Below are positions 7,310-15,032 of a stretch of 60,085 nucleotides of DNA, one piece after another; the stretch's first letter is position 1; every line of letters begins with the position of its first letter. A program made the translations under genes and the position numbers. The stretch is from Bacillus badius NBRC 15713 (GTDB taxonomy: Bacteria > Bacillota > Bacilli > Bacillales > Domibacillaceae). The stretch lies in contig NZ_BCVF01000025.1 of the NCBI RefSeq assembly GCF_001591605.1, positions 1 to 60,085 of the forward strand, read 5' to 3'. The notes beneath the pieces were generated by a model, which saw nothing but the letters and a program-made list of their open reading frames with translations, did not search any database and was not told where the DNA came from.

Positions 7310-7969
7310 TTAATTTTTAGCTTTTTTAATCCACAGGCGCTGGCCCTCTTGTTTTACTTTTTCAGTTTGGATGAATTTATTGATTACAAGCGTAACGGTT
7401 TCTCGCGTTGAAGCAATCATTCCTGCTAAGTTTTGGTGGGTAAGAAATTCAGGTAAAGGATACCAGTCCTCTTTTTTTTCGGATTTGTTTGCTAGCTTAT
7501 CCAATAAAAAGAGCAAGCGCTCCTCAACTTTTCCATACGCGACTTGTTCAAGCACTTCTATCGTGTCTTGAAGCCTGTTGGCGAAATAGTAAAGGAGCGT
7601 CGTTGATAATTCTTTATTCTGCTGAATTTCATTTCTGACCTCTGCTTTTGTGAGAGAAATAAGCTTCACCTCGGTTAATGCTTTGGCAAACAGCTGACTT
7701 TCTTTTTGAGAGAAAACATGCAGCAAATCAATAAAATCACCTTTTGACAAAATGCCAAGCACGCATTCTTTGCCTTCCAAGTGAATATGAAATATGCGGG
7801 CGTGGCCTTCAATGATCAAGTAGACAGAATCAGACAGTTGTCCCGGTGTACAAATAAGCTCACCTTTTTTAAATGTTTCCATGTTCTTGTTAGCTGTCCA
7901 ATGTTCAATTTGCGACGCCGGAAACATGTTAATAATATTTGTTGGATATAAAAAATGTTCACTTTGCAT
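7310..7969 (-). CDS. Crp/Fnr-family transcriptional regulator
   Basis: A 219-aa regulator. The N-terminal cyclic-nucleotide-binding-like beta barrel spans about residues 20-130 (FKKGELICTPGQLSDSVYLIIEGHARI) and the C-terminal winged helix about 145-215, with recognition helix region LTHQNLAGMIASTRETVTLVI. No cysteine cluster of the Fnr iron-sulfur type is seen. The start follows AAAGGAGCAGGAATAG. It probably controls the OsmC gene just downstream through the palindrome at 7287-7304. Its effector is unknown. Confidence 0.92.
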   Translation of the reverse strand: MQSEHFLYPTNIINMFPASQIEHWTANKNMETFKKGELICTPGQLSDSVYLIIEGHARIFHIHLEGKECVLGILSKGDFIDLLHVFSQKESQLFAKALTEVKLISLTKAEVRNEIQQNKELSTTLLYYFANRLQDTIEVLEQVAYGKVEERLLFLLDKLANKSEKKEDWYPLPEFLTHQNLAGMIASTRETVTLVINKFIQTEKVKQEGQRLWIKKAKN

Positions 7970-8182
7970 CTATTCCTGCTCCTTTGAATCGTGTATCTAT
8001 GATTTCTCTATTCTTGGCTTTTTCTCTGAAAAAGTACAGCAAAAGGCATTATTCTTGGCTGGATAGGGCAACTGCGGTAAGAGGGGGAGATTCGTTTAAC
8101 CGGAAGAAAGCAGGAAAGTATGTAGCTTATAAGCAAGAAATGGTAAATTAAAAGAAAATATAAATCGGCAAGGTGAAAAATA

Positions 8183-8635
8183 ATGATCATTAGAAAACTA
8201 AACAAAGATGAACACCCGCCGTTTGAACTGCTGCTGTCAGCGGATCCTTCATTGGAGGCGGTGGAGAAGTATGTGGAGAGGGGGCAGTGTTTGGTTGCTG
8301 AACAAGGCGGCGAGGTTATTGGCGTGTATGTGCTGCTGCCCACAAGGCCTCATACGGTAGAGCTGGTAAATGTAGCGGTGTCAGAAGGACAGCAAGGCAA
8401 GGGCATTGGCAAGCAGCTGGTGATGCATGCGATCCGGGAGGCTGGAAAGGAGGGGTACCAAACAATTGAAATTGGCACGGGCAACTCCAGCATCGGTCAG
8501 CTGGCTCTATATCAAAAGTGCGGTTTCCGGGTGGTTGGTGTCGATGCTGATTTCTTTATCAGGCATTATTCAGAGGAAATTTTTGAGAATGGGATTCAAT
8601 GCAGAGATATGATTCGGCTGTCTCAAGATTTATAG
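8183..8635 (+). CDS. GNAT N-acetyltransferase
   Basis: A 150-aa GNAT. The acetyl-CoA binding motif A is LVNVAVSEGQQGKGIGKQL, and the C-terminal LALYQKCGFRVVGVD is motif B. Substrate unknown; the family covers small amines and protein N-termini. The start follows AAGGTG. It stands alone between the divergent regulator gene and the convergent hssS gene. Confidence 0.9.
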   Translation: MIIRKLNKDEHPPFELLLSADPSLEAVEKYVERGQCLVAEQGGEVIGVYVLLPTRPHTVELVNVAVSEGQQGKGIGKQLVMHAIREAGKEGYQTIEIGTGNSSIGQLALYQKCGFRVVGVDADFFIRHYSEEIFENGIQCRDMIRLSQDL

Positions 8636-8645
8636 CGGCTTATCC

Positions 8646-8683
8646 AAAAAATGAGGTGCCATGCAGAAGAAAGGCATGGCACC
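8646..8683 (-). terminator. terminator of the hss/hrt region
   Basis: A 10-bp perfect stem (8655-8664 with 8674-8683) is followed on the minus strand by TCATTTTTTGG, just past the hssS stop codon. Confidence 0.8.
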
Positions 8684-8695
8684 AAAAACCCTGTA

Positions 8696-10075
8696 TTAGC
8701 TAAGGGGCAGCTCCACGACAAAGGCGGAGCCTTCCTTTTCCTTGCTTCTTACATAAATATGGCCTTCGTGCAGTTTCATAATAGTCGCGGCGATGGACAG
8801 ACCGAGGCCAGTGCCTTCAATTGCTCTTGAACGCATCATGTCTGCCCGGTAAAAGCGTTCAAAGATTCTTTCCAATTCAGTCCGGCTCAGGCCGGCGCCG
8901 GTGTCTTTAAAGGTAATGAGGAGAGCATCTTTTTTCACTTCGATGGCAATATCAATACTGCCGCTTGGTTTGTTGTATTTAATGGCATTAGTTAACAGAT
9001 TATCCCAGACGGTATTGAGCAAAGAAGGATCGCCGATGATTTCAATATCAGGCAAAGAATAGCTGAGAAGAATGCCTTTTTCACTGATGGCCCATTGGTA
9101 GCTTTGAATTAATTCCTTTATTTGCTGGCCAACGTTGAATGGGCGTTTTTTGACCATATCTTCATTTCGATCCAGGGAGGCCAGAAGCAGCAGCTGTTTC
9201 GTTAGAGTAGAAAGCCTTTTAATTTCACTGTTAATAATAGAAGCATAGGAATCCCTTTCTTTAGAACTAATCGATTCATTGTTCATCAGGTTCGTATAGC
9301 CTTTGATATTAGACAAGGGCGACTGTATATCGTGTGAAATATTTGAAATAAATTCCTTTCTCATCTCTTCGGTTTGTTCTAATTGCCGCGCCATTCGTGA
9401 AAAGCTGTTTGACAGCTCCCCTAGCTCATCATTCCGGTTTGTATCAAGCTTAACGCGAAAATCTCCCTCAGCCAGCCGCTTTGTGGCCGCTGTTAAGCGG
9501 GAGATGGGCTTGACTAAATAGTTGGTGGCGAAAACTACCATGACAATACTCAACACAATTGCTAACACAAGCAGCCAGCCGAATAACAGATGCATTTCGT
9601 TAAAGAGCAGCTTAATATCCGGGCGAAGGAAGAGGGCATATTGTTTTCCGTTATGTGTCAGCGGGACGCCGATTGTATTTTTTAATTCATTGGCGAAAAA
9701 GCCGGTCACGAATGTTTTGTGCGGAAAATGAAGAATCCCGTGGTAGACCGTTCCTTGCAGCACCTGCCTTTTTGTCGCCTCAGCTAGTTGCTTGTCTCTG
9801 AAAGCGGCGCCAAAGAAAGTTTCACGTCCGCTGCTGTCGACCAAATAAATTTGATAGCCGACAGCAGAGAGGCTTTGCAAATACTCCTCCAGATTCATAT
9901 CAGGGTGCTCGTCAGTAAAAGCAGCAACATTAAGGGCAATAGCTGTGTTTTTTTGATCATTGTATGATTTTAACTTTTGCTGATAGTAAACATTGGAAAT
10001 AAAGAAAGCAAGAAGTCCGCTTAGCAGCATAATTCCGGTTGTGACGACAACAAATTTTGAATAAAGCGACTTCAT
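8696..10075 (-). CDS. hssS: heme-responsive sensor histidine kinase HssS
   Basis: A 459-aa membrane kinase. There are transmembrane helices at about 8-27 and 163-184 flanking an extracytoplasmic sensor, then HAMP (about 185-237), HisKA with phospho-acceptor His248 (SNISHDIQSP), and an ATPase domain with GTGLGLSI. The sensor segments TFFGAAFR, VYHGI, FVTGFFANELKNTIGV and LFLRPDI closely follow staphylococcal HssS. The start overlaps the stop of hssR by four bases (ATGA), so the two are translationally coupled. It senses heme stress and phosphorylates HssR. Confidence 0.9.
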   Translation of the reverse strand: MKSLYSKFVVVTTGIMLLSGLLAFFISNVYYQQKLKSYNDQKNTAIALNVAAFTDEHPDMNLEEYLQSLSAVGYQIYLVDSSGRETFFGAAFRDKQLAEATKRQVLQGTVYHGILHFPHKTFVTGFFANELKNTIGVPLTHNGKQYALFLRPDIKLLFNEMHLLFGWLLVLAIVLSIVMVVFATNYLVKPISRLTAATKRLAEGDFRVKLDTNRNDELGELSNSFSRMARQLEQTEEMRKEFISNISHDIQSPLSNIKGYTNLMNNESISSKERDSYASIINSEIKRLSTLTKQLLLLASLDRNEDMVKKRPFNVGQQIKELIQSYQWAISEKGILLSYSLPDIEIIGDPSLLNTVWDNLLTNAIKYNKPSGSIDIAIEVKKDALLITFKDTGAGLSRTELERIFERFYRADMMRSRAIEGTGLGLSIAATIMKLHEGHIYVRSKEKEGSAFVVELPLS

Positions 10076-10752
10076 ACCCGCTTGGCCTCCAGTAAGTAGC
10101 CGATCCCGCGAACGGTTTTTATGTGAAAGTCAGCTGTCAGCTTGGAAAAGCGTTCTCTCAGCCTCTTAATATGAACATCAACCGTTCGTTCATCTCCATC
10201 ATAGTCCAAGCCCCACACTTGCTCGATCAGCTGTTCACGGGAAAAAGCTTGCATCGGATTGGAAGCCAAAAAGAATAACAGTTCAAATTCTTTTAGCGGC
10301 AGGAGCAATGTCCGTCCTTCCGTATGGACTTCGTAGCTTTTCTTGTTGATGCGCGTGTTCCTGAGCTGAATGAGCAGTTCATCCGGCTGGGCATCGTATC
10401 TTCTTAACAAGGCTTTGATGCGGAAAAGCAATTCCTTCGGGTCAAACGGTTTGACCAGATAGTCATCTGTGCCCGAAGAAAACCCCTGTTCTTTATCTTC
10501 AATTTGATTTTTCGCTGTTAAGAGGATAACGGGAAGGTCATACCGGCTTCTAATTTCTCTAGTCAGCCTATAGCCGTCTATATAGGGCATCATTACATCC
10601 ACAACGGCCAAGTCGCACGTACGGCTGGAAAGAATATTCAGTGCCTCCATGCCGTCTGCGGCTTGGACCACTTGATATCCTTCTTTGCGCAAGTGAATGT
10701 CGATCAATTTTAATACATGAACATCATCATCAACAATCAGAATAGTTGTCAT
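10072..10752 (-). CDS. hssR: OmpR-family response regulator HssR
   Basis: A 226-aa regulator. The start at 10752 (MTTILIVDDD) follows GGAGGAGAAAATATA; longer in-frame starts lack a site. Receiver residues include the acidic cluster DDD and phospho-acceptor Asp52 (VVDVMMP). The winged-helix domain carries WGLDYDGDERTVDVHIKRLR, very close to HssR. With HssS it activates hrtBA when heme is in excess. A matching direct repeat lies in front of hrtB. Confidence 0.9.
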   Translation of the reverse strand: MTTILIVDDDVHVLKLIDIHLRKEGYQVVQAADGMEALNILSSRTCDLAVVDVMMPYIDGYRLTREIRSRYDLPVILLTAKNQIEDKEQGFSSGTDDYLVKPFDPKELLFRIKALLRRYDAQPDELLIQLRNTRINKKSYEVHTEGRTLLLPLKEFELLFFLASNPMQAFSREQLIEQVWGLDYDGDERTVDVHIKRLRERFSKLTADFHIKTVRGIGYLLEAKRV

Positions 10753-10847
10753 TATATTTTCTCCTCCATATGAGCGGTAAAAGATGAAAAATAGCCCGCA
10801 CATGAGGCGAGGGCTATCAATAGATTATTTGTGCAAAAGAAACGGCT

Positions 10848-11522
10848 TTAAGAAACCATTCCATCACTCATTTTAATAATGCGGTCGGCGTAGGAAAGCA
10901 TGTCTTCGTCGTGGGTCACCATTAAAGTGGTAATGTTCAGCGTTTGGGTCAAACGCTGAATGAGTGCCATTACATCCTTCGATCTTTTTGAATCCAAACT
11001 GGCTGTTGGTTCATCTGCAAACAGAACTTTTGGTTTGTGAATGATCGCGCGGGCGATAGCCACCCGCTGCTTCTCCCCGCCGGATAGAGAAGCCGGATAA
11101 GCGTGTCTCCGGTGCTCCATCTCCACTAGCTTTAAAACACGATCAATTTCTTTTTTTCTCTCGTCCTTTTTTAACGTTGATTCTGACACATCAAGCATCA
11201 GCTCCAGCTGTTCTTCAACGGTAAGGAAAGGAACCAAGTGGGCAAATTGAAAGATAAACCCAAATTTGCTGGCGCGTATTTTCCGAATCTGTTCTTGAGT
11301 CATTGCGCTAATATTTTTTCCTTCGAACACGACCTGTCCGTCTGAAGCAGGCTGAAGTCCCGCTGCAATGGTGAGCAAAGTGCTCTTTCCAGAGCCGGAA
11401 GCCCCGACTAGAGCAGTGATTTCGCCTTCTTTTAAAGACAGGTTAATGCCTTTCAATACTTCTTCTTCTATTTCGCCGTTTGAAAATGTTTTTTTCACTT
11501 CATCAATGGTGAAAATAGCCAT
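10848..11522 (-). CDS. hrtA: heme efflux ABC transporter ATPase HrtA
   Basis: A 224-aa ATP-binding subunit. Walker A is GASGSGKST, the signature is LSGGEKQRVAIARA, and Walker B is VLFADEPTAS. The start at 11522 (MAIFTIDEVKKTF) follows AAGGAGAGG. It lies two bases from the stop of hrtB and forms a MacB/LolD-type transporter with it. Assignment to heme detoxification rests on the HrtB partner and the adjacent hssRS genes. Confidence 0.88.
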   Translation of the reverse strand: MAIFTIDEVKKTFSNGEIEEEVLKGINLSLKEGEITALVGASGSGKSTLLTIAAGLQPASDGQVVFEGKNISAMTQEQIRKIRASKFGFIFQFAHLVPFLTVEEQLELMLDVSESTLKKDERKKEIDRVLKLVEMEHRRHAYPASLSGGEKQRVAIARAIIHKPKVLFADEPTASLDSKRSKDVMALIQRLTQTLNITTLMVTHDEDMLSYADRIIKMSDGMVS

Positions 11523-11523
11523 A

Positions 11524-12558
11524 TTACACCTCTCCTTGTTGAATGGCTTGCAGCGGCTGCACTTTTTTGATTTGAATTCCTGAAAGTGTAGCACCGATAA
11601 ATCCGATAACGAGAAAGACGATTGATAATTGGATCGTTGTATCAAGCGTCAAGCTGAATGGCATGCCATCAGGTGACAGTAGTTTAAAGCCTTGGCTCAG
11701 TGCTACAGACAAGCTGAGGGCACCTGCTGTAATAAGAAGCATTTGGGTCCACATCATTTTGAACAGCGTTCCGGTTTTTACACCGATGGCTTTTAAAATG
11801 CCGTACAGCCCAATTTTTTGAACGTTCATCATATAGAAGAAAATGGCGAACAGCATGCCGCTGATGACAACCAGGAACCAGACAATCATATTCAAAGACA
11901 TTTGTTCCGCGTTATAGCTTGGAATAGTATGCAGGAACTGTTTTTTTGAATAGGCTTGCAGTCCGGCTACGGATTGCGCCTTATCTTCTCCAGGGACAAA
12001 AACTAATTGCATTTCCTCTGTCCGGTACATTTCCTTATAGTTTTCACTATTAATAAAAGCAACTGGCGCGTGGCTGTATTTCTTGCCATCAACAAACCCT
12101 TTTACGGTAAACTTGCCGCTAAATTGATTATTGGTTAGAACATCCCCGACTTTTATGCCGGTATCCTTCATGGAAGCATCAAGCACAACTTCGCCTTCTT
12201 TGACTTTTGGAAAAAGCGACGAATCCGTTGAAGTGACAAAGGCGACGCTTTGCTGCTTGTCGTTTTTGTTATTCAGAAAGCCCATTTGAATGGATAGCGC
12301 TGCGGCTTCCGCTTGTTTATTTAACAGGTTGCTTTGAGTGTCAGGGTCTATTTTCGATAGATTATATGTTTCATCCGCATTAGCATCCATATAAAAGGAG
12401 CCGTCCGGCAATTCCTTAATTAAGGCAGCGTTGTCCTGAGATAAGCCGTTTGCCAATCCAGAAATAATGAAAGTCAGAAAACTAACTAAAAAAACAATCG
12501 ATCCTAAAATCATAAACCGACCTTTATTCTTTTTAATTTCTTTCCAGGCCATGTTCAT
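11524..12558 (-). CDS. hrtB: heme efflux ABC transporter permease HrtB
   Basis: A 344-aa FtsX-like permease. The start at 12558 (MNMAWKEIKKNKGRF) follows ATAGGAGGAATAACA. There is one N-terminal transmembrane helix (about 16-38), a large extracytoplasmic domain, then three C-terminal helices. FYMMNVQKIGLYGILKAIGVKT and ISGLANGLSQDN match HrtB of staphylococci. The complex protects the membrane from heme. It is the first gene after the HssR box. Confidence 0.87.
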   Translation of the reverse strand: MNMAWKEIKKNKGRFMILGSIVFLVSFLTFIISGLANGLSQDNAALIKELPDGSFYMDANADETYNLSKIDPDTQSNLLNKQAEAAALSIQMGFLNNKNDKQQSVAFVTSTDSSLFPKVKEGEVVLDASMKDTGIKVGDVLTNNQFSGKFTVKGFVDGKKYSHAPVAFINSENYKEMYRTEEMQLVFVPGEDKAQSVAGLQAYSKKQFLHTIPSYNAEQMSLNMIVWFLVVISGMLFAIFFYMMNVQKIGLYGILKAIGVKTGTLFKMMWTQMLLITAGALSLSVALSQGFKLLSPDGMPFSLTLDTTIQLSIVFLVIGFIGATLSGIQIKKVQPLQAIQQGEV

Positions 12559-12592
12559 TGTTATTCCTCCTATCTGTTCGTTCTGACGTGAT

Positions 12593-12631
12593 ATAGTAAG
12601 TGTACCCGCATTACATGAACGAAAGATGAAC
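12593..12631 (-). promoter_or_regulatory. hrtBA promoter with HssR direct repeat
   Basis: On the minus strand GTTCATCTT-TC-GTTCATGTA (12631-12612) reproduces the nine-two-nine layout of the HssR box GTTCATATT-N2-GTTCATATT. The -10 box TACTAT is at 12598-12593, so the repeat covers the -35 region, as expected for an OmpR-type activator. Confidence 0.75.
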
Positions 12632-12992
12632 GGAAAATTACATTTATCGAGCGTGGGATGGCAAATATCAGCATACATGGAATATGCTGTGAAAGGACCT
12701 TTTGGGCGCTTATTGAGAAGGGCAGAAGAATGCGCTTTTCATGAAAAAATAAATAAATGAAGAAATTGTAAAAAACAAGGATGTGATTAAGCGGAAAAAA
12801 ATGATATTCTAAACAGGCGGCACTCTTATTTAAGCCAACCTCAACCTCGTCATCTTATAAACTGCTGTTTCTGCACAAGCATAAAAAATCGCCGACATGT
12901 TTTTTAACAATGATAAGTAATATTTTTTTAATATAATTTTTCATTGTGTTATGATGATCTTATTTGTTGTATGATTAAATTGTTTCTACTTG

Positions 12993-13077
12993 AAAAAGGC
13001 AAACTTATTGAAAGATAAGGGCGCAAAGCTGCGGGTCTAAAGTTTACGGTCAGTGAACAATGATAGCCGGGCTGCCA
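12993..13077 (+). ncRNA. c-di-GMP-I riboswitch (GEMM-I), copy 1
   Basis: The aptamer core is recognisable by GGCAAACTTATTGAAAGATA, then GGGCGCAAAGCTGCGGGTC and the closing GATAGCCGGGCTGCC, the conserved joining segments of the GEMM-I class. The ligand is cyclic di-GMP. It lies 60 bases before the start of the small protein at 13138. A stem-loop (about 13075-13102) and a GGAGGCAGGG ribosome binding region follow. There is no T-run, so control is probably at translation. Confidence 0.92.
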
Positions 13078-13137
13078 AATAGGAATCTACTTCCTCATTT
13101 GGACAACTATATTAATTGGAGGCAGGGACCAAAATTG

Positions 13138-13440
13138 ATGGAAGGAAATAAAGAATTAAGAAGAAGCATTCGCCGATTTTATGATTTATTAAAGAAATGT
13201 CCAGACAACAGAGATGCCGCTCATGATTTCCTGGTTTATTTACGCTCTCTTTTAAAAATTCAATCTAGAACACCTTTGCCAGCGCAGGAGGTCATGGCTC
13301 TTTTGAAAAAGCATAAACCGAACGTATTCTACACGTTACAGGACATGGCCGAAAAAAACTTGATGCTGGGAATTTTAACTGATTTGCCGGAGGACATTGA
13401 AACACCGGAAGAAAGGTTAGAGGAATTACTGAATATCTGA
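13138..13440 (+). CDS. c-di-GMP-riboswitch-controlled small protein, unknown family
   Basis: A 100-aa predicted all-helical cytoplasmic protein. ATG at 13138, or TTG three bases earlier, follows GGAGGCAGGG. It is clearly paralogous to the protein at 48750-49061; shared features are ELRRSIRRFYDLL/ELKSSIKKFYALM, DFLVYLRSLL/DFIVFLRSFV and LLKKHKPNVFYTLQDM/VLKVNKPAVFFSLRQM. Both follow a c-di-GMP-I riboswitch. No domain I recognise, no signal peptide. A role in a motile/sessile decision is inferred only from the riboswitch. Confidence 0.85.
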   Translation: MEGNKELRRSIRRFYDLLKKCPDNRDAAHDFLVYLRSLLKIQSRTPLPAQEVMALLKKHKPNVFYTLQDMAEKNLMLGILTDLPEDIETPEERLEELLNI

Positions 13441-13599
13441 TAGCAGTCAGGCTGGTAAAGTGACTTGTTGCAGGCGAGAGCAGAGTAAGGAAAGCGATGG
13501 AACGGGGGCAAGTGTTATAAAAAGAGAGAGCAAAAAAATATAAACCAGAATGCTGCAAAAAGAAAATGATGATGCAAGAATAAATCAGTCAAAATAGTG

Positions 13600-13728
13600 T
13601 TAACGAAGATCATGCGAATAAGGGGTCTCGATTTCAATGTGATAGCCGAGGGACTGTTCGTTGTTATGGAAATAATAAAGCAAGCGACGTTTACATAAAT
13701 TAGTGTGACTAACAGATGAAACAGCCAT
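13600..13728 (-). other. unassigned 42-codon frame in the gap before the excalibur pseudogene
   Basis: In the 387-base stretch 13441-13827 the only coding-like signal is a minus-strand frame beginning MAVSSVSHTNL and containing RLLYYFHNNEQSLGYHIEI. It has no clear ribosome binding site and no recognised family. It may be the tail of a lost gene. Confidence 0.2.
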
Positions 13729-13767
13729 GTAAGCAGCTTTATTAATCAATCTATTTATCTAACACTG

Positions 13768-13805
13768 AAATTAAAAAGTCCTGCCTTTGCGAGCGGGGCT
13801 TTTTA
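13768..13805 (-). terminator. terminator of the excalibur pseudogene
   Basis: On the minus strand AAAAAGCCCCGC pairs with GCAGGACTTTTT and is followed by AATTT. Confidence 0.7.
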
Positions 13806-13827
13806 ATTTTTTTTGCTGTGTGATGTG

Positions 13828-14064
13828 TTATCGCTCACAAGCCCAGCCGTCTTTATCACGATCGTGCTTTGGATCATAGGCTGGGTGTCCTTTTGCTACA
13901 CCCTTTGGATATTTTTTCTAAGCTCTGTACAATTTTTAAAGGATTCCTTCTTCGGAGCTGGCTTTACAGGAGCCGGTTTCGGCTTTGCAGGAACTGCTGA
14001 CTAAAGATAATGATAGAACAGCTGCAGCAACAGGCTTGAACCAGGCGGATTTCTTTGTAAACAT
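13828..14064 (-). pseudogene. excalibur-domain secreted protein, two frameshifts
   Basis: Read across three frames this encodes a signal peptide (MFTKKSAWFKPVAAAVLSLS), a Pro/Lys/Ala linker (AVPAKPKPAPVKPAPKKES), and a complete excalibur calcium-binding domain (FKNCTELRK, YPKGVAKGHPAYDPKHDRD, KDGWACER, stop). The first frameshift is after the signal peptide, the second at an A-run that lacks one A. The excalibur Asp-x-Asp-x-Asp-Gly calcium loop is intact. AGAGGAGA precedes the ATG. Two separate shifts favour a pseudogene over a single sequencing error. Confidence 0.85.
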
Positions 14065-14167
14065 AAAGATCTAGTCTCCTCTAAGTTGGTATATTCATAA
14101 AGTATTGTAAGAGATTTACTTAGCAATCAAATAGTACCATCTTTATTTTGAAATAAAAAGTGTTTTT

Positions 14168-14350
14168 TTGAAAATAAAGGAACATGTTCCCAATATTTCC
14201 GTAAAAGAACCGAATCCTAGCATCGGAAAAGCTCTGTTATTGTTTTATGCTGATGTTTTAGCTGTTCATGCAAAAGAAGGAAAGAGGCGAAGGAGTTATA
14301 CATTAGGAGATAGTCACCTGAGCAGAATATATGAAGAAAAAGGGGCATAA
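14168..14350 (+). other. doubtful 60-codon frame in a 471-base gap
   Basis: Between 14065 and 14535 the only open frame starts at TTG 14168 without a ribosome binding site and encodes KALLLFYADVLAVHAKEG followed by a basic stretch. No family recognised. It may be a remnant or chance frame. Confidence 0.2.
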
Positions 14351-14535
14351 AGGGAAGTATTATTCTATTGAAAATAGAAATAAAGTACCAACAGAAGAAG
14401 TAATCATTATGTATTTATAATGAGGAAGAAGGTTGACAACTGTGAAAATAAAATGCGGGGGGTTGTCTGCAGAAGGACGGCACCATACTATTTGTTTCTC
14501 ATAAAATAGAGAAGGGCAAACTTCGGAGGGCAGCA

Positions 14536-14925
14536 ATGAAGAATAAAACAATTGAGAAGCAAAAAAGCGAAAAGGTTTTGGCATTGGAGAAAGAGGTGGC
14601 ATTGGGTCTGTGGGTTCAGGTGATAGGACAGCTGATCGAAATTAAAGGTTTGTCAGGGCTGTTATATGCTGAGGATCAAACAGATTCAATCGGAGAGCAG
14701 CAAGTGTTGGCAGCTGTTTGGATCAGGACAATCGGTCAAATTCTAGAAGCGGTTTCCGTGTCGAGTCAAATTAACGAGACAGATGTGAACAGACTGCAGC
14801 AGGAGCAAAAGCTGGCTATTACAGGAGATTTGCTTACAGCCATTGGAGCAGCCTACGAAGTGGCTGGCGGAGTGCGCGTGCTTGAGGAAGAGGCAGTAAC
14901 CGCCCGGAGCCGCATTATTCCGTAA
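14536..14925 (+). CDS. DUF6944-type repetitive protein
   Basis: A 129-aa protein built of repeats of a W-x-Q/R-x-IGQ-x-x-E helical unit: LWVQVIGQLIEIKGL, VWIRTIGQILEAVSV and LLTAIGAAYEVAGGV, about 45 residues apart. This matches the Bacillus repetitive family I know as DUF6944. ATG at 14536 follows CGGAGGG. The hydrophobic repeats may be membrane-associated helices. Function unknown; it stands alone. Confidence 0.75.
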   Translation: MKNKTIEKQKSEKVLALEKEVALGLWVQVIGQLIEIKGLSGLLYAEDQTDSIGEQQVLAAVWIRTIGQILEAVSVSSQINETDVNRLQQEQKLAITGDLLTAIGAAYEVAGGVRVLEEEAVTARSRIIP

Positions 14926-14949
14926 GAGGCAAGGAACGGCTTTTATATG

Positions 14950-14976
14950 ACAGCCCCTGCTAAAAGCAGGGGCTGT
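14950..14976 (+). terminator. hairpin after the DUF6944-type gene
   Basis: A 12-bp perfect stem (14950-14961 with 14965-14976) has a three-base loop. The following sequence is not T-rich, so it is a weak or bidirectional terminator. Confidence 0.55.
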
Positions 14977-15032
14977 TGCTGAATAGGCAGCTTTCCGGAT
15001 AATAAAGTAAAATGGTCTGGTAAGCCTTATGT

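Noticed and set aside
14174-14188. GGAACATGTTCC palindrome as a LexA (SOS) box
   Set aside because: The Bacillus LexA site needs four bases between GAAC and GTTC; here there are two, and no SOS gene follows.
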